A stretch of 64,000 nt of DNA from Syncephalis plumigaleata (taxonomy: Eukaryota; Zoopagomycota; Zoopagomycetes; Zoopagales; Piptocephalidaceae), in NCBI GenBank assembly GCA_025201365.1, contig JAIXMF010000010.1:496001-560000 (forward strand). Direction: 5' to 3'. Made by a program: the position numbers and the translations under genes. Below, in pieces: positions 51,830-63,897 of this stretch (the first letter of the stretch is position 1; each line of letters starts with the position of its first letter). The notes beneath the pieces were generated by a model that had not been told where the DNA came from, made no database searches, and was given only the letters and a program-made list of their open reading frames with translations.

Positions 51830-53345
51830 CTAAGCATTTGCACTACGTAATCCCATAGCATTACGTATCTCTTGTATTTGTTTACTAGCAACTTGACGTG
51901 CCATCTCACGACCATCATTCAATGTCGATTCAACATAGGCGTTGTCTCGTTCTAATCGTGCCAATTCCGCTTGAATGGGACGTAACAAAGAGATACACGC
52001 CTCGGTGACAGCTTCCTTTAATTGCGAGGTTGACCAACCGCGCGCCTCATTAACAACCGCGTCAATCGGTCGATTCGTGATACCAGCCCAAATTGACAAT
52101 AAATTACTAATACCCGGTCGTGTCTCAGGATCGTAGGATATACCGGGTATTGCATCGGTGGTGGCACGTCGAATACAATCGGCTACTGTATCGGGTGTAT
52201 CCGTGAGTAGAATACGACTACGCGTATTGGTATCCGATTTAGACATTTTCTTAGTGGGATGACGAAGGGACATGACACGACTATTATACTTTGCTAATAA
52301 CAGTAATAATAAACAGCTATAGAAACTAAGAAATGAATTAGATTAGAAATGAACTCACGCGTAATTGCTTGAGGTAGAACAAATAGATCACGACCCAGCG
52401 AATGATTCCATCGTTCGGCAATGTCACGAGTCAATTCCAAATGTTGTAATTGATCTGCTCCTACTGGTACATGTGTAGCACTGAATGGCATATCTAATTA
52501 GTGGATACATTCCATGTGTAAAATATACTACCACTCACTTGTAGAGTAAGATATCGGCCGCTTGTAATACTGGATAGGCGAATAAACCGAGTTGCAATCC
52601 AGTTGCCGTTTCCCCGTGCTCCTTTGTCTCTTTCGATGTCATTTGTTGTTGTGCTAACTTTCCCTAATGCCAATCATACACATAAGTCACCTAAATACTA
52701 AGCAATAACCCGACCTACCTTCCATTGTGTCATACGATTTAGCCAGCCCATAGGTGTTTGACAGCCAAGTATCCAGGCAAGTTCACTATGTTCGGGTATC
52801 TATAAAGAGAGAGAGAGAGAAGAAATAAATCATACACGATATACTATGGATATAGATCTATTATTTCCTTAACATTATTCATCGCGATTAACATGACTAT
52901 ATACCTCGGATTGAACAAATAAATGGCTTTTCCTAGGATCAACACCGCATGCCAATAGGACGCGTGCCATGTCGCGTATACCTCGTTGTAATTCATCCGG
53001 TGGACGTGGTATTGTTAATGCGTGCAAATCAACGATACAATAGAATATATCCGATGGAGGCTGACCATTACCACTATGCTTACTACTGTTGTTGTTGTTG
53101 TTGTTGTTGTCGCATTCAGACTGACTAGGATTTGATTGTAGGTCTATCCAATTGCGTAATGCACCCAAATAGTTACCTATTTGTGGTATACCTGTTGGTT
53201 GTATGCCAGAGAATATACGCGTAGGTGTATTAATGGTAGACTGATAGCGACATGGTCGGAATAGAACAGCAGCTGATCCTGCTAATTGACGTCGTGATAG
53301 TCTTCTTCTTAACGAATTGGCTAGCAAGGTCATTCTTGTAAGCAT
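51830..53345 (-). CDS. MSW1: Mitochondrial tryptophanyl-tRNA synthetase
   Basis: The start [20 protein letters not shown] is a basic, Ser/Leu-rich mitochondrial presequence. Then follow the class I synthetase motifs: [20 protein letters not shown] (HIGH-type motif as PQIGN), [69 protein letters not shown], and the KMSKS loop KKMSKSD near 52245. The C-terminal helical part ends LRSANA. The enzyme charges tRNA-Trp in mitochondria. An insertion of about 25 residues with an Asn run and Ser/Gly (after [11 protein letters not shown]) follows the HIGH region. It is absent from bacterial relatives and is encoded by a TTG repeat. One intron uses GTTAATCGC as donor, a less common form. No frame breaks were found. 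Confidence 0.92.
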
Positions 53346-53573
53346 TCATAAAAGTAGTAATTGAGATTAAGAGGGAACGAGAAAAGAAAGATAAATTACG
53401 CGATAACTGGGTAATATCGGAATCAACATAAAATAAATAAATATAAACTGCATCACTAGATGAACGATCTACACGCGTCACACATATAGAATATTAACCA
53501 ATTTATTATTGCGAAATCTCAACATTTTAATGGTCAACATGGCACGTAAACAGCATTATCCTGGATGTGATTA

Positions 53574-55519
53574 TTAATGAGCACTTGCCGCCATGATGGC
53601 TTCAATCTCGTCAATCTCTTTGGGCACACTAGTAAGATTCTCGTAGCCATCGGCAGTAATTGCCACACAATCCTCGATACGAACACCGCCAACTGGTCGG
53701 AAACACGCTAGTACGTCAGCATTAATATAGGATGCTTTAACCGGATCCTCTAATAAAAGATTCTACATTAGTACATGTCTATTCAAGTAATATATGCACA
53801 TATGCATATATATATATATATTCAAATACCTAGCGCATCATCCAAGAGTGTATCGACAAAGTAGCAACCAGGTTCCACGGTAACAACCATGCCTTCCTCC
53901 AATTGACGACGCATACGTAAATAGCGAATACCTGGCTCATCAATACGAGGCACGCCCTAGTCGTATATACATGACAAATAATGATTATCATCCTATTCTA
54001 ATCTACCTTATATATTGCTCTACCTTTGGATAGCCACCAACATCGTGTACATCGAGGCCGATCAAATGACCAAGACCATGCGGGAAGAAGATGGCACCCA
54101 TATGATGCTCGTGTAGTTCATCGATGGAACCCTTTAGTATACGTGCTGCTACCAAGCCATCAACACAGATTCGATTGGCGAGTCGATGCAGATCCTCCCA
54201 GTTAACACCTGGTTTGATTTGTGCTAGCACAGCCTGTATAAAATAATATGTTAGTATGACAAATGATATCACACATTCACTTGTCTATAATGAATTACCT
54301 TTTGCATGCTAAGTACGATTTCATAGAGGATACGAGCTTCACCGCTGAATTTACCACCAACAGGCCAGGTACGCGTGATATCGGCAGCATAGCAGTTGTA
54401 CTCGCCACCTGCATCAACGAGAACTAGCTCACTCGGACTCTTAGGCAGTGTGGCATTATTGAGACCATAATGAAGGATGGCGGAATTCTTGCCACCACCA
54501 ACAATCGAGTGGTATGCCAATTGATTACATCTATCATGTTAATGACAATCAAAGATTTAGTTAGATAGGTGACACACACACACACACACAGACACATGTA
54601 CATATACATGTAAAACTCACCCTTGACGAGTCACTTCATAGGTGAATAGCGCGTCCAATTCACGTTCCGTACCACCCATACGCGCATGTCGCATCAACTT
54701 AACATGGGCATCGCTGCTAATTTGATTGGCTAGACGCATCAATGCCAACTCGTGTGTGTCCTTATTGATACGAGCCGTAGTGAGAGCATCCGCTAGTTGC
54801 TCCTTATTAATGGTAAGCTTTTGTGGCCAGTTTGGACCTAGTGCCGTTAACTTTTGTCGTGGCAGCGTATACAGCGTTTTCGGACGCCAGTGATCAAGTA
54901 TAGCGGGTAGTTCATCGACGTAGCGCACCTCGTCTACATCGTAGCGACTGGCCAATTCCTTCGTGCTAGGCGGTTGACCATGCCATACAATCTCATCGGC
55001 CGGCATACGTGTGGGCAGTAGGATGAGGTGTTCCTTGGCCATATGATAGACCAAGTGGAAGCCGGCTAATTCCACGCCGGACAGATAGTAGAAATTGGAC
55101 TCTTGTCGGAAATGCTGTTCCGTATCCGTGTCATGTCGACAACTATGACAGTCACCCTCCAGGTAGATAACGGCATCTTCACGCAAAGCACCCGAGGCAA
55201 CAAGAGCCGAGACCACCTTGAGAGCATGCGGTTTAGCTGGATATTTGCCAAGAGCAGCCATAGTTGAAGTGGAGTAATTCAGTCGTGTAGTTAACAGATA
55301 GGAAGAGCAACTAGTTACTCGAGACGAACAATGACGTAAAGAGTAGCTAGATACAAAACAATAACTAGAAGAAGAAGAAGAAAGGGTTCTGTTTGCAGTA
55401 ATTCGAGCAGCAGTAGTAGTAGTAGTAGAACGACGACGACTAACAAGTAAATGAGAAAGTAAAAGAGGAGTACGGTTGGTTGTGGAGGTGGTGACGTGGT
55501 GACGCAACCCTTGGAACAT
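53574..55519 (-). CDS. Prolidase (Xaa-Pro dipeptidase), possible dual mitochondrial/cytosolic form
   Basis: An M24 pita-bread metallopeptidase. The N-terminal domain has [19 protein letters not shown] and IVWHGQPPS. The catalytic domain retains the five metal ligands: Asp in LVDAGGEY and AADITRTWP, His in [16 protein letters not shown], Glu in VTVEPGCYF, and Glu in [28 protein letters not shown] is characteristic of eukaryotic prolidase (PEPD), which releases C-terminal Pro from dipeptides with two divalent metals. The frame is open from an ATG at 55519, adding 86 residues rich in Arg, Ser and Thr without acids (like a mitochondrial presequence) before [11 protein letters not shown], the usual cytosolic start at about 55261. 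Both starts are plausible. All exon joints are GT/AG, and no frame breaks were seen. Confidence 0.88.
54577..54595. repeat. (CA)n repeat in a prolidase intron
   Basis: About eight CA units lie in the intron between the first and second exons of the prolidase gene. It is a simple repeat. A (GA)n run of similar size lies in a TrpRS intron at 52806-52821. Confidence 0.7.
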
Positions 55520-55732
55520 GATACTGGATTGCTATGGTTGTTTCAATAAGCAGGTAAAATAATCCAGGAATTTTCTCACATTTTCAATCTCACATCTAAT
55601 TATAAGCACGAGACACGAGACACGAGACTATAGACAAAAATGTAAACACAACTTGCTAGATTTTTTCTATCTTTTTGTCATCACTCTATCACGCAATAGA
55701 TACCCTATATTCTATTGATTATTATTATTATT

Positions 55733-58671
55733 ATGGCTAAGAAGTCGAGTAATCGTAAGAAACCAAAAAAGACTGGTCATGCTAAGAAAGCGGCGCGAGC
55801 ACAAGGTAATTCCATACGAGTATGCTTTCCTTTGCTGAATTATACTAATAGACCTACCATAAGATAGCAGTAGCGAGGGCAGCGACGTAGATTGGATAGA
55901 CAACGAGGTGCAACGTGATCAGTTAGAAAACGGAACGGACAACGAAGCAGAACAGGAGGTGCCCCAGAGCAAACGAGGTAATAAGCGTTGTCCGCACGTT
56001 AAATTGATAAAGGGAAAAAAGTATACGGACCAGTTTAAGCATATAAAATCGTTGGATTGTACGGTAAATAGTCTGCTAAATGTAATAAATCATATAGGTA
56101 TACTGATAGCATGGTATACAAGTAGACATGCAACAAATCGCACGATAATCTAGAGCATGTATGGCTGTGTCGTATGTGTATGAAGTGTTTCTGCGGCAGT
56201 GAACAGCATGGACATGATAGTGAACATGCGAAAGAGTATCAACATCCATTGATGATTCGTTTGTCGAATGGCGATTGCTGGTAAGTGATTGTATGTTAGA
56301 TATCGCTAATAGATTAATAGTTGAGTATTACGTGTAATGTAATGACGATAGGTGTTTCGAGTGTAAATGCTTATTGCCAATGGATGATGCGCGTATGCGA
56401 AATGTTCGTGAATGGAGTGTACTTGCACGTAAACGTGTCGATGAATTAACAACTAAAGCAGATGCTAAAGTAAACATGAAATGTAAGCTAAATGAAAAAC
56501 AAGTTATAAAATAGGAGAATGAACTAATTAAACATGAAATGAATCACGTAATATTTGTTGGTTATAGCAATAGATAAAAGCAATACGAGTAGTTCAATGA
56601 AGAAGCGATTATTAAATGTACACGGATTGCGTAATCTTTGTAATACATGTTTCTTCAATGCATCAATGCAAGCATTATCAGTTAGTCGGTCATTGCAACT
56701 GGCGATTCAATCTTGTACACCGGCTAGCCTACAAGACCATAGTTCACCGTTGACAGCGGCATTCATTAAGTTATTAGACAAGATGCAGGATGGAGCGAAT
56801 GACACTATTGTTCCCTCAGAGTTGCATAATATTGTCTGTAGACGATGGAAGCAGTTTAAAGGTTTCCGCCAACAAGATGCACATGAATTGCTGCGTTGTC
56901 TACTTGATGGACTACGAGAAGATGAACGAAAGGTAATGTAAAGTAGGTGATTGTAGCGTATAATTACTAAAGCAATGATCTTCAATGTAACGCGATTAGG
57001 CAATGCGTCATACGAGCAATGATGAATCAACTAAAAAGGACGAGGAAAAGGCGAATAAAGATGTCGTAACATTTGTGGATCAAAGCTTTGGCGGAAGATT
57101 AGTTAGCGTTGTGATGTGCGAGACTTGTAAAACGGTATGCGTGTATTATTCAGATTACCTTGGGATAGAGGTAGAGACTGACAGTAATATACTTGTAATA
57201 GTGTTCTTATGCCTATGAAAATGCACTTGATATAGCTGTACCAATTAGTGGTCAAGTTGAGGTAATTACAACCATTACATGTAGTAATTATGTATTAGTA
57301 CTAATATAGTCATGACATTAGAACAATAACAATGATGATGATGACGATGATGACATGATTGTGTCTAGTAAACGTTCAAAGCATCAACGTAAAGTAAGTA
57401 GCTTATCTACATTGGAATAATCAATCTAACAGAATGAATAGATGGATCACAAGAAGAAGGGTAGCAAGTCAATACATCGACAAAAGCGTGAATTACGAAA
57501 GAAGAAGGCAGCATTAAGCGAAGAGGAAGAGGAGGAAGAAAAAGAAGAAAGGAATGATATGGTTGAACTTGAGAAAGGTTTAGAGAATATTACGATTGAA
57601 GATGAAAATGAATCAAATAGCAAGATCATCGATGATAATGACGTGTTATCAAATGGCGATACTAAGCAAAGTATACTAGCAACAGCGGTCAATGGCATTG
57701 ATGAGCAAACTGATACATCACAGAAAGCAGTATCAATGGAGGATACGAGTATAGAGCAACCTGATGTATTGACTCCACCAGTATCATCAAGGCAGCAACA
57801 ACTTATCGAGTGTCTATTTAATGATCGCTCACAAATGTTTGCCACTAATACGAAGCAGCTATCGATTACTACGTGTTTGGCAGCATTTACGCAAACTGAG
57901 CATTTAAAAAATGAAAATCAATTTGCATGTGAGGCATGCTGGAAATTGCAAAATCCGAATGCTGAAAGTGAAGAAGAGACCGAGTCTAGCAAGGAAAGTA
58001 GCAACAATGACAATGAAGAGGAAACATCTACGGAAAACATTAGTGTGGATTCGGTAGAATCAAGTAATGCATCAGATGTGGAGAGCAGTGATGATGAACA
58101 AAGAAATCAAACAGCAGCAACAACAACAGCAACAGATGCACTAGGTAACAGCATTCCAATAGCTAAAAGATCAACTGTATCCGCTTCATCTACAGGTACA
58201 ACAACGAAGAAAGTCACACCACGCTATGTATTACGTGATGCGCGAAAACGATTTCTCATTTGTCATCCGGCACCACGCGTTCTAATGATCCAGCTAAAAC
58301 GATTTGAACAAACAATGAGAGGTCGTACACGAAAGATTGAACGACATGTTGAATTGGACGAGGAATTGGAGTTATCTCCATTCATGGCACCACCTAATAT
58401 CGATCATGAGGATGTATCCAGTGATGTGCCCAGTATGCGTTACAGGTTAATCGCGGTAGTCGAGCAAATGGGCGGCTTAATCGGTGGTCATTATGTGGCA
58501 CATATACTTGTTCCCGTCGAACGACCAACTAATAAATCGGATCAGTCGAGTAGTAGTAATAATAATGATCGATCATGGGTTTACTGTAGCGATGGTCAGA
58601 TTAGACCATCCTCATGGGAGGAAGTAAGTCGTAGTCAAGCGTATATCGCCTTCTACGAATGCATACAATAA
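55733..58671 (+). CDS. Ubiquitin carboxyl-terminal hydrolase with ZnF-UBP (USP16/USP45-like)
   Basis: The ATG at 55733 gives the basic start MAKKSSNRKKPKKTGHAKKA, then an acidic segment. The ZnF-UBP finger follows: CPHVKLIKG, KSLDCTTCNK (joined over a 65-base intron), WLCRMCMKCFCGSEQHGHDS, with Cys/His spacing as in the family. The USP domain starts GLRNLCNTCFFNASMQAL, where the catalytic Cys is in NTCFFN and the preceding Gly of the usual NLGN is Cys. It continues with GFRQQDAHELLRCLLDGLR (the His of QQDAHE is the usual QQDxHE box). A long Lys/Glu/Ser-rich insertion (57440-58200) splits the domain, and then come PRVLMIQLKRFEQ, GGHYVAHI (catalytic His) and SRSQAYIAFYE. USP16/45-type enzymes deubiquitinate histone H2A and related targets. 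The open frame is continuous apart from introns. Confidence 0.9.
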
Positions 58672-59282
58672 TAGGATGCATTCAAAGATACTATAATATT
58701 TGACAATAAAGAGAAATAATTTAATTGTTTTGCCTTGCTATTGACTCTATGTGCCATCCTATATTCACATACATGGTGTTTAATACAGTGACAATAGCAA
58801 GTGTAGACGTCATTCTCAATGGTGTATTCTGAAATAATGACGACGAGTAAGATTCAGAGAATTGACAGATCATACGGTGACACGACATGGCAGACATTCA
58901 TCATTCAATCATTTATTGAATAAATATCACATATTGATCATTACACTAATGACAATATTGCTGGTGTAATAAAATGATGTGATAATCGAATAAGATAAAA
59001 GTTCACGCCTTCAATCTACGAATGGTAGCATCGTATTATAATGAGTGCTTATTATTATTATACAAGCATTTAATGAAATTAATTTCAAATACATCATCTG
59101 AGACAAAATATGCTTAATTACATTGACCGGTAATTATTGCAAATTAACGGTGAAACATATTATCGAGCAATACATATTTGATTAGTTCGTTCGTTTACAC
59201 TTTATAATAGCAGCGTCATTATACCAGATGCCATGGTTTATTCGTCATCATTTATGTTCTGTATCGCATTATCTATTCATTC
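58672..59282. other. Intergenic region
   Basis: AT-rich. ACAATAAAGAGAAATAA (about 58701-58720) is a good poly(A) region for the USP gene. The remainder up to 59282 should be the promoter of the PPxY membrane-protein gene. No gene was seen. Confidence 0.45.
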
Positions 59283-60318
59283 ATGCCTTTGTTTATTGCA
59301 CGTCATAGTAGATGGCGTCCTAGTCATCCGACAATGAACGACGATAATGACAACAATGTCAATGAAACTGCCGTTAGAGTATTAGTAGATCGTCGTAATA
59401 TTGGCTCGTCCAATGCTAGTTTTATCGGTCATGCCAACACTAGTAGTAGAGAGGAAGATTACGATAGTAGTTATTCCTCGGATTCCTCGTCATCCGCGTC
59501 ATTCCCATCTTCCTGGATATCTCGACGACAACGCAGACAACGTCAAATAAATCGTGTACAAAATGGTGAACCGATTGGTCGAGGTGAACGACACGTATGC
59601 GCTCCTTTAAGTCGATGGGAGGAGAAACTACGCGGTGAACGACGTCAAACCATTCGTTTACAGCAACTTCTCTTCTGCTTGGCAGCGATACTCACGCTAT
59701 ACCACTGTTTCTGCTCATTCCTGTGGCACAACCATTCTGGACCATTGCCATTGTTGATCTCATTCTCCTTATTGGTGTGTGGTCATCAATCATTGTAAGT
59801 ATTAATTACCGCATGTCTCTTTCTCTAATAATATTATTAGCATAGCATAACAATGCCTAACTCTAACTCAATTGTTCATTGCATAGCATCTGCAGATAAA
59901 GTTACAACGAATCACGCAACGACAAAAGCGTGCCTATGCACTTCGCCATGTGTTCCGTCGACACCCACATCTAGCACGTCAAGAGCATTTGTATCCACCT
60001 TGGATGTCAGCCGAGATGAACGGTAATAGCGGTGGGCTCTACTACAACCAGAGTATGCGCTGCTTGCAATTGCACCTAAGATCGGATGACTTGGAAGGAC
60101 CGGATCCGAATGCGGTGGCTCCAGAGTTATTGGTAATGCCGCCACCCGCCTATTTGTTGGCAACACGTGAACCACCGGCCTATGTTCAAGAATTAAATAA
60201 ACCACCGCGTTATAACACGACAATGTCCACGAGCAACTTGGATCCGTTGGCCTGTGAGATGGCGGAGGATAATCGACACGCGGATCACACCATCATTATT
60301 CAATCGGCTCGAATCTAG
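59283..60318 (+). CDS. Single-pass membrane protein with three PPxY motifs
   Basis: The start MPLFIARHSRWRPS (an internal MNDDND at 59334 is an alternative) leads into an acidic/Ser-rich cytoplasmic region (EEDYDSSYSSDSSSSAS) and a basic stretch (SRRQRRQRQINR). Two hydrophobic segments follow: LLFCLAAILTLYHCFCSFLW and, in the other frame, IVDLILLIGVWSSII. After an intron near 59795 a soluble tail begins (HLQIKLQRITQRQKRAYALR). It holds, within 35 residues, PPPAYLL, EPPAYVQ and KPPRYNT, that is, three PPxY motifs. PPxY motifs bind WW domains of Rsp5/NEDD4 ligases, so this is a plausible membrane adaptor like Bsd2/Tre-type or Ssh4-type proteins. No sequence family was recognised. A single-base deficit near 59750 separates the two hydrophobic parts. 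Confidence 0.6.
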
Positions 60319-60399
60319 TAGTTTTCACTTTGTTTACCTTTATGCTTCCAAGAGACCGAGACATCATACACTACTCGTACAACACACCGTCCACATGTA

Positions 60400-60431
<32 letters not shown>

Positions 60432-61008
60432 CTTCTCCTCTCATATACTAAGCAATTCATCCAATCAAAATGGCTTAATTTTGATGCAGGAAATGTGTGA
60501 CTGTGTCAAGTATGTCCTTGGCTTGCCATTAACCCATGTGTGTGCGTGTTGACACATGTGGATGTTACCCCAAATCAGCGCACAAACATTCAACACCTTC
60601 CTATTCCATATTGCTCTTTAGCAAGGTGGTGAAGCATCAACATGGAAGTTAGTTTAGAAGGATCAACGGCGTTGATGTGATGGCTAGCCTACCAACCGGC
60701 TGACTCATTGATAGTGATTATCATCCTTTCATTATCATTTACTAATGAATGAATGAATGAGTCTCATGATGGCTAATCTAAACCATCCTTGAAATGTGTC
60801 CCCTTTCCCTCCAGACTTTTCCCCTCTCTATTCTACTCGACGCTATTATAACCACTTTCTCGTTCTAGCAGTATCGTTTGTTTCCCTTAATTTGACCCGT
60901 CCCACACTCCATTCAGTTATTCCTTTTATTTCCTCCTCGCATACACACATATATACATCGCATATTGACTACGATTACTGTTGTTATAGCATCATCATCA
61001 TCATCATC
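60319..61008. other. Intergenic region with CTTT microsatellite
   Basis: It contains a (CTTT)n array (60401-60434) just after the PPxY gene. A pyrimidine-rich leader (CCTTTCCCTCCAGACTTTTCCC and similar) and an ATC run immediately precede the ATG at 61009. The open frame extending to 60796 has a weak, non-conserved start and is probably 5' leader. Confidence 0.5.
60401..60434. repeat. (CTTT)n microsatellite
   Basis: About seven CTTT units follow a CT run and are directly visible. It lies non-coding, downstream of the PPxY gene. Confidence 0.85.
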
Positions 61009-62014
61009 ATGGATATGGAGTTGGCTATTCCGCTCATACCGCTACGTAAAACGCCGCCACATTCTTTGTCGAGACGTACGTCCGTCACTTTATCCTCAAA
61101 GTCCATCGACACACCTGCTGACCATAAGCACTCGTCTCTTTCGTTTCTTTCCTTGAACAATATTCGTACCGTAGTGACTTCACCTATCATTACTGCATTT
61201 ACTTGCGCTTCTTTTATAGGCAGTATTATGTCCTATTCCTTCTCTCCTCATTCCACCGCTAGTCAAGAGCAGTCCGACGACTTGCGACATTCCATTCCCT
61301 GTCATACTATGCGTCGTACTACTACCACGTCCACTGTTGCTACTAGCACTTCTACTACTACTACCACTACTATTACTATTACTAGTAATAATGGTAACCA
61401 TAGGCAATCTTTGTCAAACCCATTAAAGTCTACCATGAATGGACCACCATCCATGTTGAATTGCGCATCACCACCACGATCGAGTTTGTCAGTAATTCAT
61501 TTGATATCTTATATTGTGAATTTGAATGAATGTAAGCCCACTCCATCTACTGATGCTATGCCGTTAATGGCAGATCCGCCTGTCTTGCCTACGAAAAGCA
61601 ATCTATGTAGTCATGGTCACCTATTAGATGGTGATGATGGCACTCGATTGCAGCCACTATCATTGAAGCATACGCTAAGACGAGACATGCTCTCTAATAC
61701 TAGCGGCTTACTGCCACTCACTCCATGGCATCTGTAGCTCAATTGTCGGATACGGCACAGACCGACATTACCACAGCGTCAACATGCGTCTCCACCAGTT
61801 CAACGCCATCCTTAATGAACCAGTTTACAGGGAGGGGAAAGGCAGTCCAATAGTACAGATTGATACAAGTTCAGCTCGGAGCAACAAAGGTTCAATGGGA
61901 GCACAATGCATTGAAGCTAACGCTGATGCTGTGTTAATGACGACAACAACAACAACAACCAATACAACCAACACAACTCGAGATGTGATGAATCGATTAA
62001 GAACAACGCTATAA
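61009..62014 (+). CDS. Hypothetical Ser/Thr-rich protein, frame interrupted
   Basis: The start codon sits in a strong position after an ATC run (MDMELAIPLIPLRKTPPHSL). The protein is Ser/Thr-rich with Thr repeats (TTTTSTVATSTSTTTTTT) and a weakly hydrophobic segment (SPIITAFTCASFIGSIMSY) that could cross a membrane. Pro-rich stretches follow (NGPPSMLNCASPPRSSLS), then LPLTP and, after a one-base deficit near 61725, MASVAQLSDTAQTDITTAST. A second deficit near 61842 joins GRGK to GSPIVQIDTSSARSNKGS and the end DVMNRLRTTL. No domain or family is recognised. The continuity across both deficits, the absence of other stops, and shared composition argue for one gene rather than several short frames. 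Confidence 0.4.
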
Positions 62015-62335
62015 ACATTGATGTGTGCGTGCGTGTTTATGTACTTTATTCGTTGTACTTCTTTCTCAGTTATCCTTCATAGATCATTATCGCTCATCTC
62101 TAAAATTCGCACATTTATACGCGGTATATATACCTATATCACTTGTAATAAATAGCTATCAATCAGCATTATTATTATTATTATCAAGCATGTCAATCAT
62201 GTTTATTCATTGTTTCCAAATAATAATAATAATAACATTACGCTTTAACCAATAATTTATTACAAGCTTGTTTTCATCATCATTGCTATAGCAAATATGT
62301 AAAGACGCACAGCCAGATATATATATATATGTGCT
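62015..62335. other. Intergenic region between convergent genes
   Basis: A 321-base spacer, AT-rich, with TTATTATTATTATTATC and AATAATAATAATAACA runs. TTGTAATAAATAG near 62140-62155 could serve as a poly(A) signal on the plus strand. No gene was seen. Confidence 0.45.
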
Positions 62336-63769
62336 CTAATCATACCAATCGAGGAATAGTAATACTAGACTGGCCATAATCAAAAAGAGTAACACCCATT
62401 TCCGTGTGTCGGCACTGCGTCGACCAGCCTCGGCTAATTGTAGATTACCCTCACGTACTCGGTCGGTGGTGGCCACGGCTTCCTCGTAAAGTCTTCGGTT
62501 TCCTTGGCTTGCGCGGCAACATGAGACATGAGTTGATTTTGCAACTCGGCTATTTCAAGTATAGCTCGTTCAGCATCCCTATAAATGACGAGTATTCATT
62601 AGCACTCGATACAACCATAAACACCGGACAATTACCTGACTTGATCAAGTGTCGATTCTAATGACTGGGCAAGTTCACGATTCTCATTCTCTAATAGTTG
62701 ATGCTGTTCCGGTGTTAAATTAAGTGTCTTCTCCACCATACGTTGATCTTCGAATAACTCGGTCGATGCACCCGTCGCAGATGCCTTCTTAACTTGACTC
62801 GCTGTTGTCGACCATGCCTTTTGCGTTTGTAGCGAGCTATACAGCGTTTGCCTTCAGTCTAACCCGTTCATTCGCATTATTGCTTCGTAGACTCACCTGC
62901 GTTGACGTTCTATCTCTCGACGTAATCGTAGTTCTTGTTGTTCGCGTTGCATTGACGACACATCGGCCAGTCGTTTATTCAGCCACCAGGTAATGGCTCC
63001 TCGATGTGCGCGTATTTGCTGTTCACAGGCTGCCTCACTTAGTGTGGCATCAAAGACATGACTACCATTACCGCTTACGGTGGAGACAGTTGGCGTGCAA
63101 GCATTGTACTCATAGACGGTGCAGTATCTAGCAGTGTAAAATATTAAACAAGTTTACTAGATCATCATCATCATTACTATTATTGCTTACCTTTAACGGT
63201 CTGTTCAAGCTTGGCTATCCGTTCGGCACAGCCACGAATGATATCCTTGGCCTGACGATCGATTTCCTCGCGTTCAGCCTCTGTCATCGTGGTTTGACCA
63301 CCAGATCCATGATACATACGATTACTGGAGGTATTGGTGGATGATACACGAGCGAGATAAGCACGTCGACTAGTTATCAGTAATTGTTGTAGCGATTGAA
63401 TATGGTCAGCCTTATCACCATTGTTATTACCATGTTAATAAATTAAGTCTATCAATACTAGTTCTATATACTAGGTGTACTTACTACGCGATAAGATTCC
63501 AGCATGAATGAATCCATTTTATCACGATCTGGCTGCCAGTTCCTCGTGCTATTCGATGTATTCCGTTTTATATTGGTAAATAAATGCTGCCATTCGGTTG
63601 TTCCTTTCGCTGACATCTCTTTAGTACGTTGTCTCAAGGATGCTGGAGTATTACTTTGTGCACCAGTAGTAGTGGCACTGTCATCCGCAGAGGGTAATTC
63701 GACTTTCTTTTGATATATTTGCTGGAGAGCATCTTGAAATTGCACCGTTAGATTAGTAGATACAGGCAT
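62336..63769 (-). CDS. STX18: Syntaxin 18 / Ufe1-like ER t-SNARE
   Basis: The ATG at 63769 gives MPVSTNLTVQFQDALQQIYQ, a syntaxin-18 N-terminal domain pattern (TxxFqxcV), then LRQRTKEMSAKGTTEWQHLF. The middle region reads LITSRRAYLARVSS, EEIDRQAKDIIRGCAERIAK and ITWWLNKRLADVSSMQREQQ (as in syntaxin-18, LnkrLadVS). The C-terminal Q-SNARE helix follows: LAQSLESTLDQVRDAERAIL, EIAELQNQLMSHVAAQAKET, then EEAVATTDRVREGNLQLAEA. The single transmembrane anchor is WVLLFLIMASLVLLFLDWYD, with the stop at 62336-62338. The protein mediates Golgi-to-ER membrane fusion. One base is missing near 62488 (a T-run in EDFYEEA). It is flanked upstream (63896) by the third mariner-type element copy. Confidence 0.9.
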
Positions 63770-63897
63770 GGTGTAGAGGAGAGAAGGGAAGAGAATAACA
63801 ATAAAGTGGCTGTATAAAATACGGAGAATGTAGTAAAAGCAACGTCATTTCAACAATCATTTAGCTTGATTAACCATTTATCAATGATGATGACATA

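Noticed and set aside
57447-57845. 132-codon antisense frame inside the USP insertion
   Set aside because: It is a Ser-rich shadow of the Glu/Lys-rich coding strand.
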